5,845 nt of DNA from JBGOUV01 sp041477815 (GCA_041477815.1 JBGOUV010000414.1:1-5845); one strand, 5' to 3'. Counted from the first letter of the stretch, positions 1 to 5,845 are shown. Notes: generated by a model from the letters alone, not told the origin. Numbers and translations are program-made.

Positions 1-1092
1 CAGTGGCTCAGCGAAGGCATCGACGTGACCCCCGAAGGCGAGTACCACGAGCGCTCCAACGGCACCTACAACCCCATCGTCAACAACGCCCTGATCGCCA
101 TCGCCGACCACCTGAAGCGTCCCGACCTGCTCGAACCCGCCCGCCGCAACCTCGACCTGATGCTCTACATGACTCACCCCGACGGCGACGTCGTCACCGA
201 CTACTCGGGCCGCCAAGACCGGGCCACCCGAGTCCGCAACACCAACTACTACCTGTCCTACCGGACGCTGGCGCTCCGCGACCAGAACGGCCAGTTTGCC
301 TCTGCCGCTGACGCCATCCGCGACCGCGAGCGCGACTCCGGCGCCCTCGCCGGCGCCCTAGCCTACTTCCTCCTGGACCCCTCCCTCCGCCGCGACACCG
401 TCCCCCGCCGCCCCCTCCCCGATTCCTACGACCGCCTCATCACCGGCTCCGGCGTCGCCCGCCTCCGCCGCGGCCCGCGCAGCGCCACCGTAGTCTCCAA
501 CTCCCCGTCATTTTTCTCCCTCCGCCACGGCGACGCCGGCCTCGACTCGGTAAGTCTCATCACGGCTTTCTTCGGCAAGGGCCAATTCGTCTCCCCCACC
601 ATCGAGAAGACTCCCGCCGGCTACCTCCTCACCCAATCCCTCGAAGCCCACTACTACAACCCTCTTCGTCCCGAAGACATCCACTACGGCCAGTGGAGCG
701 CCGAAGAGCGCGAAACGAAACGCCCTCGCACCAATACCCAGAAGCAGACCGTCCGCGTCACCATCCGCGAAGTCGAGAACGGTTTCCAACTCCAACTACA
801 GGTGGACGGCCCGCGCGGCCTCCCCGTCCTGCTGACCCTGGCCTTCCGCCCCGGCACAGAAATCCGAGCCTCCCCTGAAGGGCTGCTCTCCACCGCCCAC
901 AACGACGTGTTCCTGGAAAAAGGTCACGCCACGGCCCGGACCGGTCGCCACGTAATCCACTTCGGTCCCGGCCGTCGCGACCACACCCTGGTCAATATGC
1001 GCGGCGCCGCCACCTTTCCCGCTAACCTTCAGCGCGTCCACCTGGCTTGGCTCGCCCCGGTCTCCGAGACGATCCTCCTCCAGTGCCTCTAG
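1..1092 (+). CDS. 3' part of an uncharacterised protein, possibly heparinase II/III-like
   Basis: The reading frame is open from the first base and ends at TAG 1090-1092, so 363 residues are visible and the true start lies to the left of the window. A GTG at 25 is only an internal codon candidate. Visible residues 1 to about 125 look alpha-helical, with the motif YHERSNGTYNP near residues 15-25 and an HPDGDVVTDYSGRQD stretch near 59-73. From about residue 145 the protein alternates short hydrophobic and polar segments, as in a beta-sandwich. A helical toroid followed by a beta-sandwich is the layout of heparinase II/III and related polysaccharide lyases, and an acidic-aromatic 'HERS..Y' motif would fit the end of such a toroid. 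I do not see a decisive signature, so the function is unassigned. Codon use is strongly C-ending, like the sulfur genes further right. The gene converges on the carboxypeptidase gene, and the stop codons overlap. Confidence 0.7.
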   Translation, partial: QWLSEGIDVTPEGEYHERSNGTYNPIVNNALIAIADHLKRPDLLEPARRNLDLMLYMTHPDGDVVTDYSGRQDRATRVRNTNYYLSYRTLALRDQNGQFASAADAIRDRERDSGALAGALAYFLLDPSLRRDTVPRRPLPDSYDRLITGSGVARLRRGPRSATVVSNSPSFFSLRHGDAGLDSVSLITAFFGKGQFVSPTIEKTPAGYLLTQSLEAHYYNPLRPEDIHYGQWSAEERETKRPRTNTQKQTVRVTIREVENGFQLQLQVDGPRGLPVLLTLAFRPGTEIRASPEGLLSTAHNDVFLEKGHATARTGRHVIHFGPGRRDHTLVNMRGAATFPANLQRVHLAWLAPVSETILLQCL

Positions 1093-2243
1093 AAGACCAG
1101 CCCGGTGGCCTGCTGGAGTAGTTCCTTGCCTCGCGCCAGAACGGCCTTCCGCCAAGCCTCGTCTCCAGGGCAAAAGAACTCCTTCAGTTCGCTCTTTGTC
1201 GCGTGTTCCACCGTACCGCCGCCATGCTGATGCCAGCGGTTCTCTTCCCGCAGCGCGTGCAGCACGCGGACGGAGTGGTAAGTGCCGAACTCCTGGCAGA
1301 CGAAATACGATTTGGCTTTCGGAACCATCCGAGCAAGGAGCGAGTTGTATCCTCCCCGAACACGATAGGCTGGGCTCCGCTCGGGTGCCAACGGGGCCAC
1401 CCTCTCACCAAAGATGGTCTTCAGCGTATCGTACTGCTCGGTCTCGACAAGCAATGTGTCGATGCCGTATTTCCCTAAACCTGTGTGCACATCGATAGCA
1501 GCAATGTGCTCTACCGCCGGGAAGTGCCGGGCGAGCCAGTCCTGATACTCTCTCGGACCTTGCTGCAACTGCTTCCCTCCAAAGAACAGGCCCCTTGGGT
1601 AATCATATTGACCGCCCGCCACAGCCTGTCTGAGAGTAGAAAGGCCGTATCGCGCGACCAGCCACCCAGCCCGCACGTAATAGAAGTCGCTGGAGGGAGA
1701 TGTCGGGGGATTCAGAAAGGAATCCAGCTTCCGGTAGCCCTCCGGGGCTCCCGCGTAGTCCTCGTCTGGTCCGAGAAAGTTCCGGTTCAGATCGACGTTA
1801 TTCTCGTTGAACCGGCGGAGCCATGCCATCCCATAAGGGTTGAGGACATGGACCAGCACGATCGCTGCGTCATCAGGAATCGACGGAAGACCGGCCTCCA
1901 GCCACTGCAATTGAATGGCGGAACCGGCAAAGGCTTCGACTCCATGCAGGCCCGAAGAATGAAGCAAGACCCGTCGAGGCTGATCGGCCCCGAACCACGC
2001 GATGTCGATGGACAGGTCCTCGCCGGCGGGTCCCTTGGCGTCCAATGGCAGGGACTCCAGGCGCCCGCCGGCTTTCTTGACCGCCTCCCGGAACCGGGAC
2101 CGCGCGGTGATGTAGTTCTGCGAGAAATACCTATCTGGCGTTCCCAAGTTGGACCTCCGAATCAGTATCAGCAGCAGGCAGATGCCGGCCAGAAGAATCG
2201 CACTGACGGCAACCAAGGACCCCACTCTTCGGTCTTTCAACAT
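1089..2243 (-). CDS. Membrane-anchored M14-like metallocarboxypeptidase (DUF2817 family)
   Basis: This 384-residue protein has an N-terminal hydrophobic segment (about residues 8-28, preceded by KDRR and followed by RR). It would act as a signal anchor, placing the catalytic domain outside the cytoplasmic membrane. The catalytic features of M14 zinc carboxypeptidases are visible in order: HGVE at 100-103 (zinc ligands His100 and Glu103), NNVDLNRNF at 148-156 (the substrate-binding Asn-Arg pair), DVHTGLG at 251-257 (third zinc ligand His253) and CQEFGTYH at 316-323 (candidate catalytic Glu318). The spacing and flanking text match DUF2817, whose physiological substrate is not established; peptide or peptidoglycan-fragment trimming is a guess. 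ATG at 2241-2243 has a strong GGAGGT (plus-strand 2249-2254) 5 bases upstream, which fixes the start. The gene runs divergently from a GntR regulator, which probably controls it. Its codons are more mixed than those of the sulfur genes. All catalytic residues are present, so it should be active. Confidence 0.88.
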   Translation of the reverse strand: MLKDRRVGSLVAVSAILLAGICLLLILIRRSNLGTPDRYFSQNYITARSRFREAVKKAGGRLESLPLDAKGPAGEDLSIDIAWFGADQPRRVLLHSSGLHGVEAFAGSAIQLQWLEAGLPSIPDDAAIVLVHVLNPYGMAWLRRFNENNVDLNRNFLGPDEDYAGAPEGYRKLDSFLNPPTSPSSDFYYVRAGWLVARYGLSTLRQAVAGGQYDYPRGLFFGGKQLQQGPREYQDWLARHFPAVEHIAAIDVHTGLGKYGIDTLLVETEQYDTLKTIFGERVAPLAPERSPAYRVRGGYNSLLARMVPKAKSYFVCQEFGTYHSVRVLHALREENRWHQHGGGTVEHATKSELKEFFCPGDEAWRKAVLARGKELLQQATGLVF

Positions 2244-2265
2244 CGTCCACCTCCGTAATACATAA

Positions 2266-2295
2266 ATGCTACCTTGCAGACCGAGAATAACTCAA
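2266..2295 (-). promoter_or_regulatory. Candidate promoter of the carboxypeptidase gene
   Basis: Read on the minus strand, TTGAGT (plus 2290-2295) and TAGCAT (plus 2266-2271) lie 18 bases apart. Each matches the sigma-70 consensus at 4 of 6 positions. Transcription would begin only a few bases before the ribosome binding site at 2249-2254, giving a very short leader. This is a by-eye match with no experimental support. Confidence 0.4.
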
Positions 2296-2320
2296 ACTAC
2301 GACAGACGTACACAGTTGAC

Positions 2321-2345
2321 GTGACAGTTTCACCAGTGTCACACT
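2321..2345. promoter_or_regulatory. Candidate GntR operator (nested inverted repeats)
   Basis: GTGACA (2321-2326) and TGTCAC (2337-2342) form a perfect inverted repeat with a 10-base spacer. Inside it, GTGA (2321-2324) also pairs with TCAC (2330-2333), and AGTGT-C-ACACT (2335-2345) is itself a perfect 11-base palindrome. A possible -35 (TTGACG, 2316-2321) with a weak CACACT at 2340-2345, 18 bases on, would put the repeats across the core promoter of the regulator gene. GntR proteins bind short palindromes as dimers and often repress their own promoter. That this one binds here, and controls both divergent genes, is inference. Confidence 0.5.
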
Positions 2346-2380
2346 TTGGATCGTAGCCGGACTGGTGGAGGCGGATGCCC

Positions 2381-3313
2381 ATGGACATGCACGTGAGCAA
2401 GGACAGCGATGTCCCCCTCCGCCAGCAGGTCGCCGCGCAATTGGAGTTCCTGATTGCCACCAGAAGGCTGAAGCCTGGCGACGCCCTACCCAGCGTGCGG
2501 TCCCTCGCGCGCCAGCTCGGCGTGCACCATAACACCGTCAGCCAAGCCTATCAGGACCTGGTCCAGAAGCGATTCCTGATCCGGCGGCGCGGGAGTCGAA
2601 TGGTGGTCCGCGACCCGGAAACACCGCTGCATCCGACGCCCGCCAGCGACGTGGACCATCTGATCAGCGGGATGGTCCGGACCGCCCGGCAGCACGGCTA
2701 CACGCTGCAACAGCTTTACCAGTGCATCCGCGAGCGAATGCTGGAGGAGCCCCCGGACCGCATCCTCGCGCTTTCGACCGACTCGGGGATGCGTGTCCTG
2801 TTCCAGATGGAGCTAAGCGAGCATCTCGCCTGCCCGGTGGAGGCCTGCTCCCCTTATCAGTTGATCGCGAACCCGAGCCTGGCCATCGGCGCCCTGATTG
2901 TAAGCAATCCCGGTCCCTTGCCGGAAGTCCTTCCTAACCTGCCGAAGAACCAAACCGCCATTCCGATCATTTACTCCGGAGCGAAGGAACACTTGGAAAT
3001 AGTCCGGCGCTTGCAGCGTCCTTCGTTGATTGCCGTCGTCTCGATCAGCGAGTACTTTCTGGGCATCGCCCGAGGTGTGCTGGGCCCTGTGGTGGGCCAA
3101 CGGCATTCCCTCCTGGAACGCCTCCTGACCGGGGACACCCCGGATCTTCAGGACGCTGCGGATATCGTGTTTTGCGATTCGATCGCCTACCGCTTGGTGC
3201 GTACCCGGGCGAAAGCGAAGAGCGCGGTTCTCTATCGCCTCATCGCCCCCGAGTGCCTCAATCAGATCTCGTCCGCAATGGGGGATCGCTGGGTCAAAGC
3301 TCCCTCTGCGTAG
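2381..3313 (+). CDS. GntR-family transcriptional regulator with a long effector-type C-terminal domain
   Basis: A 310-residue DNA-binding regulator. Residues about 10-76 are a classic GntR winged helix: VPLRQQVAAQLEFLIATRRL, then KPGDALPSVRSLARQLGVHH with the recognition helix HHNTVSQAYQDL, and a basic wing near FLIRRRGSRMVV. A helical linker (about 90-118) leads to a C-terminal region (about 126-295) of alternating hydrophobic strands and helices (ILALSTDSGM, IGALIVSNPG, AIPIIYSGA, LIAVVSISEYF). This resembles a periplasmic-binding-protein-like ligand pocket rather than the FadR, UTRA, MocR or short YtrA tails. The ligand is unknown. I chose ATG 2381 because GGAGG (2367-2371) lies 9 bases upstream; ATG 2375 would leave only 3 bases, and ATG 2387 is also possible. 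The gene is divergent from the carboxypeptidase, its likely target besides itself. Codons are more mixed than in the sulfur operon. Confidence 0.88.
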   Translation: MDMHVSKDSDVPLRQQVAAQLEFLIATRRLKPGDALPSVRSLARQLGVHHNTVSQAYQDLVQKRFLIRRRGSRMVVRDPETPLHPTPASDVDHLISGMVRTARQHGYTLQQLYQCIRERMLEEPPDRILALSTDSGMRVLFQMELSEHLACPVEACSPYQLIANPSLAIGALIVSNPGPLPEVLPNLPKNQTAIPIIYSGAKEHLEIVRRLQRPSLIAVVSISEYFLGIARGVLGPVVGQRHSLLERLLTGDTPDLQDAADIVFCDSIAYRLVRTRAKAKSAVLYRLIAPECLNQISSAMGDRWVKAPSA

Positions 3314-3396
3314 CCCGCCGGAGCCGCACCTGATCCTTCAAGTAGTAGTGCGCCAAGCGGTAGCGGCCGCGGTCCCTGCTCCCTGATTGCAGGTTG

Positions 3397-3405
3397 TGCT
3401 ATACT
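3397..3405 (+). promoter_or_regulatory. Extended -10 promoter for the sat-cysH-cysC operon
   Basis: TGCTATACT contains a TATACT hexamer (3400-3405, 5 of 6 matches to TATAAT) preceded by a TGn extended -10 element. No good -35 hexamer is found 16-18 bases upstream, which is acceptable for extended -10 promoters or points to an activator. Transcription would start near 3412, about 36 bases before the GTG of sat. The rest of the gap (3314-3396) is GC-rich, includes a GCGGCCGC palindrome at 3363-3370, and shows no clear terminator for the upstream regulator gene. Confidence 0.5.
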
Positions 3406-3431
3406 GAATCTCTAGTAATTCTATCGAGATT
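3402..3431. promoter_or_regulatory. Inverted repeats in the sat promoter and leader
   Basis: AATCTC (3407-3412) and GAGATT (3426-3431) are perfect inverted arms separated by 13 bases, with one further A-T pair inside after a mismatch. A second, shorter repeat, TACT (3402-3405) and AGTA (3414-3417), overlaps the -10 hexamer. Both sit at the expected transcription start, where a repressor would block RNA polymerase. The larger repeat could instead be a weak leader hairpin just ahead of the AGGAG ribosome binding site (3432-3436). The regulator is unknown; a sulfur- or cysteine-responsive factor is a guess from the operon's function. Confidence 0.35.
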
Positions 3432-3447
3432 AGGAGCATAGACCCGA

Positions 3448-4521
3448 GTGAGTGTCACCCTTCGCGCCACCTTCAAGCAGCTCAGCGACCTCTTCCTCCT
3501 CTCCGAAGGGGGCTACCTCCCCGTAACCGGTTTCCAGACCAGCCGCGAAGTTCGCCACGTCGGCGAGACCATGCATCTCACCTCCGGCCAGCCCTGGAGC
3601 GTCCCCATCATCTTCCCGGTCACCGCAGCCGACGCCCAGACCCTGAAGCGCGCCGAAAGCGCCCAGATCGAGGACCTGGACGGCCACCCTGCCGGCCGTA
3701 TCCTGATCGAGGAGATCTTCCGCCTCGACAAGAGCCACTACGCCCGCCACATCTTCCGCACCGAGGACCCCAAGCACCCCGGCGTCGCTTGGCTCGCCGG
3801 CGCCGGCGACTTTAGCGTAGCCGGTAAGGTCGAGGTCCACCCCGGCTGGAAGCTCGACCTCCCCGGCGGACTCCCCTTCTCCCCCCGCCAGGTACGGGCC
3901 CTGATCGCCGAGCGCGGCTGGACCAAGGTAGTTGGCTTCCAGACCCGCAACCCCATCCACCGCGCCCATGAATTCTGCACCAAGGTGGCCCTCGAAACCG
4001 CCGACGGCCTGGTCATCCATCCCCTGCTCGGCGAAACCAAGTCCGACGACACCCCCGTCGAGGTGCGCCTGGCCTGCTACCGGGCCTTGGTCGACAACTA
4101 TTACTCGCCCGCCCACACCCTCATCGCCGGCTTCCCCGCCTGGATGCGCTATGCCGGCCCGCGCGAGGCCATCTTTCACGCCCAGGTCCGCCGCAACTTC
4201 GGCATCACCCACCTCATCATCGGACGCGACCACGCCGGCGTCGGCAACTACTACGGTCCCTTCGACGCCCAGAAGATCTTCTCCGGATTCCAGCCGGGCG
4301 AGCTGGGCATCGAGCCTATCTTCTTCGACACCGTGCATTACTGCGCCCGGTGCGCCGCCATGACCTCGCCCAAGACCTGTCCGCACGGTCCCGAGCACCA
4401 CGTATCGCTCTCCGGCACCGCCGTGCGCAAGCTGCTAACCGAAGGCAAGCCCCTGCCCCCCGAATTCAGCCGGCAGGAAGTAGCCGCCATTCTCGCCGCC
4501 TCCCTCGGAGGCCGGGCGTGA
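3448..4521 (+). CDS. sat: ATP sulfurylase (sulfate adenylyltransferase)
   Basis: This cytoplasmic enzyme makes adenylyl sulfate (APS) and pyrophosphate from ATP and sulfate, the first step of sulfate assimilation. At 357 residues it is the single-subunit Sat type, not the CysD/CysN pair. An N-terminal PUA-like domain covers about residues 1-145. The catalytic domain holds FQTRNPIHRAH at 164-174 (the QxRN sulfate/ATP motif and the HxxH motif), LLGETKSDDTP near 193-203 and IIGRDHAGVGNYYGP at 257-271 (the GRDH motif). Cys299, Cys302 and Cys311 with nearby histidines form a likely structural zinc site, as in some bacterial Sat enzymes. No APS-kinase domain is fused; that activity is encoded by cysC downstream. 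The GTG start is forced: TAG at 3439-3441 is in frame just upstream, and AGGAG (3432-3436) lies 11 bases away, a rather long spacing. The stop overlaps the start of cysH. Confidence 0.97.
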   Translation: MSVTLRATFKQLSDLFLLSEGGYLPVTGFQTSREVRHVGETMHLTSGQPWSVPIIFPVTAADAQTLKRAESAQIEDLDGHPAGRILIEEIFRLDKSHYARHIFRTEDPKHPGVAWLAGAGDFSVAGKVEVHPGWKLDLPGGLPFSPRQVRALIAERGWTKVVGFQTRNPIHRAHEFCTKVALETADGLVIHPLLGETKSDDTPVEVRLACYRALVDNYYSPAHTLIAGFPAWMRYAGPREAIFHAQVRRNFGITHLIIGRDHAGVGNYYGPFDAQKIFSGFQPGELGIEPIFFDTVHYCARCAAMTSPKTCPHGPEHHVSLSGTAVRKLLTEGKPLPPEFSRQEVAAILAASLGGRA

Positions 4522-5270
4522 CCACCACTCTGCCCGATCTGGAAACCGCCACGGCCGAGCAGGTCCTCTCCTGGGGTCTCGAAACCTTCGGAGACAAACT
4601 CGCCGTGTGCACCAGTTTCCAGGACGAGGGCATGGCCATCCTCGACATAGCCGCCCGCCTCCATCCCGGCGTGCGCGTCTTCACCATCGACACCGGCCGC
4701 CTCCCGCAGCAAACCTACGACCTCATGGCAGAGGTTCACCGCCGCTACGGCCTCCGCGTCGAAATCATCCTCCCGGACTCGCGCGAAGTCGAGACCATGG
4801 CCACCCGCCACGGCCCCAACCTGTTCTACGACGGCGTCCCGCAGCGGATGCTCTGCTGCGAGATCCGCAAGGTCCGGCCCCTGGATCGCCAGCTCCGCAC
4901 CCTGCAAGCCTGGGTTACCGGCCTGCGCCGCGGCCAGAACGAAACCCGCGCCACGGTCCGCAAGGCGGAGGTCGACCGCGCTCACGGGTCCATCGTCAAG
5001 CTCAACCCCCTGGCCGACTGGACCGCCGACCAGGTCGAGCGATACCTCCGCGAGCAAGACGTCCCCCGCCACGCCCTGTATGCCGCGGGCTACACCTCCA
5101 TCGGCTGCGCCCCCTGCACCAGCGCCCCGCGCCCCGGCGAAGGCCCCCGCGCCGGCCGCTGGTGGTGGGAGACCGACGCCCAAAAGGAATGCGGCATCCA
5201 TTTTTCGCCCGACGGCAAGGTCCGCCGGACCGTTGATATTCTTCTCGAGGAGATCCTGAGTGCCCGCTAA
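4518..5270 (+). CDS. cysH: Assimilatory APS/PAPS reductase, iron-sulfur type
   Basis: This 250-residue enzyme reduces activated sulfate to sulfite with electrons from thioredoxin or a similar donor. Seen in order: SFQDEG at 33-38 (PP-loop nucleotide site), TIDTGRLPQQTY at 56-67, Cys113-Cys114, VTGLRRGQ at 133-140, the CxxC at Cys197/Cys200, and the C-terminal ECGIH with catalytic Cys225. The CC plus CxxC set ligates a 4Fe-4S cluster and marks the APS-reductase branch; E. coli-type PAPS reductases lack it. Some cluster-bearing CysH proteins, such as that of Bacillus subtilis, accept both APS and PAPS, so specificity is not settled by sequence. The start is GTG within GTGA, which overlaps the TGA of sat, with GGAGG (4507-4511) 6 bases upstream inside sat. 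The genes are therefore translationally coupled. No sulfite reductase gene lies in the window, so sulfite must be processed by genes elsewhere. Confidence 0.95.
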   Translation: MTTTLPDLETATAEQVLSWGLETFGDKLAVCTSFQDEGMAILDIAARLHPGVRVFTIDTGRLPQQTYDLMAEVHRRYGLRVEIILPDSREVETMATRHGPNLFYDGVPQRMLCCEIRKVRPLDRQLRTLQAWVTGLRRGQNETRATVRKAEVDRAHGSIVKLNPLADWTADQVERYLREQDVPRHALYAAGYTSIGCAPCTSAPRPGEGPRAGRWWWETDAQKECGIHFSPDGKVRRTVDILLEEILSAR

Positions 5271-5811
5271 TTTCAACCACAAAGGTCTCACCCTGTGGTT
5301 CACCGGCCTGTCCGGCTCCGGCAAGTCCACGGTCAGCAGCATCCTGGAGACGCGCCTGCGCACGCTCGGCGCCAAGGTCGAGGTCCTCGACGGCGACATC
5401 GTCCGCACCCATCTCTCGAAGGGTTTAGGCTTCAGCAAAGAGGACCGCGACATCAACATCCGCCGCATAGGCTTCGTCTGCCATCTCCTCAGCCGCAACG
5501 GCGTCATCGCCATCGCCGCTGCCATCTCCCCCTACCGCGAGACCCGCGATTGGGTTCGCTCGCAGGTCGAGCACTTCATCGAGATCTACGCCCACTGCCC
5601 CCTGGAAAAGCTGATCGAGCGCGACGTCAAAGGCCTCTATAAGAAGGCACTGGCCGGCGAGATCAAGGAATTCACCGGCGTCTCCGACCCCTATGAACCC
5701 CCCCACAACCCCGAGGTCACAATTAACACCCACTTGGAGACCCCCGAAGAGAGCGCCAACAAAATCTGGGCTAAGCTGGAGGAGATGAAGCTATTAGCTA
5801 TTAGCTCTTAG
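5260..5811 (+). CDS. cysC: Adenylyl-sulfate (APS) kinase
   Basis: This 183-residue cytoplasmic kinase phosphorylates APS with ATP to give PAPS. The P-loop GLSGSGKST is at 16-24, DGDIVRTHLSKGLGFS at 44-59 is the conserved APS-contacting stretch, DRDINIRRIGFV runs 62-73, AISPYRETR is at 88-96, and the lid segment KGLYKKALAGEIKEFTGV is at 124-141. All typical active-site segments are present, and the length is normal for a stand-alone CysC. GTG 5260 is preceded by GAGGAG (5247-5252) at 7 bases and overlaps the end of cysH by 11 bases, so the two genes are coupled. Because the neighbouring CysH has the APS-reductase cluster motif, the PAPS may serve sulfotransferases or be an alternative CysH substrate. 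The last six residues (LLAISS) and the stop codon are encoded by a heptamer tandem repeat, so the natural C-terminus may have been altered by repeat insertion. Confidence 0.96.
   Translation: MPANFNHKGLTLWFTGLSGSGKSTVSSILETRLRTLGAKVEVLDGDIVRTHLSKGLGFSKEDRDINIRRIGFVCHLLSRNGVIAIAAAISPYRETRDWVRSQVEHFIEIYAHCPLEKLIERDVKGLYKKALAGEIKEFTGVSDPYEPPHNPEVTINTHLETPEESANKIWAKLEEMKLLAISS
5791..5811 (+). repeat. Heptamer tandem repeat at the 3' end of cysC
   Basis: Three adjacent 7-base units, CTATTAG, CTATTAG and CTCTTAG, the last with one change, make up the final six sense codons and the TAG stop of cysC. The AT-rich run stands out from the GC-rich gene. Repeats with this general look occur between genes in various bacteria; I recall them from acidobacterial genomes but cannot verify this here. 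Confidence 0.8.
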
Positions 5812-5816
5812 CAGAC

Positions 5817-5831
5817 TGGCTCCGCGAGCCA
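5817..5831 (+). other. Small GC-rich hairpin after cysC
   Basis: TGGCTC (5817-5822) and GAGCCA (5826-5831) form a perfect 6-base stem with a 3-base loop, starting 5 bases after the cysC stop codon. No T-run follows (the next bases are TAATCGGG), so it is a poor intrinsic terminator. It may protect the transcript's 3' end or belong to the adjacent repeat element. The window ends 14 bases later. Confidence 0.4.
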
Positions 5832-5845
5832 TAATCGGGTTGCTA

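Noticed and set aside
2177..2182. Possible lipoprotein signal in the carboxypeptidase (AGIC before Cys22)
   Set aside because: The residue before the cysteine is Ile and the preceding pattern does not fit a lipobox; a plain signal anchor is more likely.
1485..2258. Plus-strand open frame of 257 codons opposite the carboxypeptidase gene
   Set aside because: No recognisable motif, and the minus strand carries an intact M14-like catalytic set with a strong ribosome binding site.
3314..3396. Possible terminator after the GntR gene
   Set aside because: The stretch is GC-rich with a GCGGCCGC palindrome but has no stable stem followed by a T-run.
3430..4401. Long antisense open frame of 323 codons opposite sat
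   Set aside because: It mirrors the strong C-bias of sat codons; its translation is Gly/Ala/Val/Glu-rich without domains, whereas sat on the plus strand has full family motifs.
4338..5525. Long antisense open frame of 395 codons opposite cysH and cysC
   Set aside because: Low-complexity Gly/Ala-rich translation spanning two well-recognised plus-strand genes; a composition artefact.
5812..5845. Possible start of a tRNA or other RNA gene after cysC
   Set aside because: Only one short hairpin is visible before the window ends, and there is no tRNA arm pattern.

Overview
The window is GC-rich bacterial DNA with tightly packed genes. An acidobacterium is the best guess, perhaps of the Solibacter/Bryobacter kind. 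This rests on the strongly C-ending codons of four genes, on a GntR regulator whose opening resembles a type I associate with that phylum, and on a heptamer repeat at the right edge. It is inference from style, not a phylogenetic result.

Left part (1-2243): two convergent genes meet tail to tail. The first is the 3' part of a gene for a protein with an apparent helical domain followed by a beta-rich domain, loosely like heparinase II/III-type proteins but not firmly recognised. On the minus strand lies a membrane-anchored M14-like (DUF2817) metallocarboxypeptidase. Both stop codons lie in one palindromic CTAG.

Middle (2244-3447): the carboxypeptidase gene is transcribed divergently from a GntR-family regulator with a long C-terminal domain that looks like a ligand-binding alpha/beta fold. 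Their 137-base shared promoter region holds inverted repeats suited to be the regulator's operator, so the pair looks like a self-contained regulated module. By eye, these two genes also have more mixed codon use than their neighbours. A 134-base gap follows, with an extended -10 promoter and inverted repeats.

Right part (3448-5811): a sulfate-activation operon of three overlapping or touching genes, all starting with GTG: sat (ATP sulfurylase), cysH (iron-sulfur type APS/PAPS reductase) and cysC (APS kinase). Sat makes APS from sulfate and ATP. CysH reduces it to sulfite, and CysC phosphorylates it to PAPS, so APS is a branch point. The operon ends in a heptamer tandem repeat that encodes the last residues and stop codon of CysC, followed by a small GC-rich hairpin.

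I found no RNA gene, CRISPR array, insertion sequence or convincing novel system. The most interesting items are the GntR/carboxypeptidase module with its operator, and the repeat-derived end of cysC.
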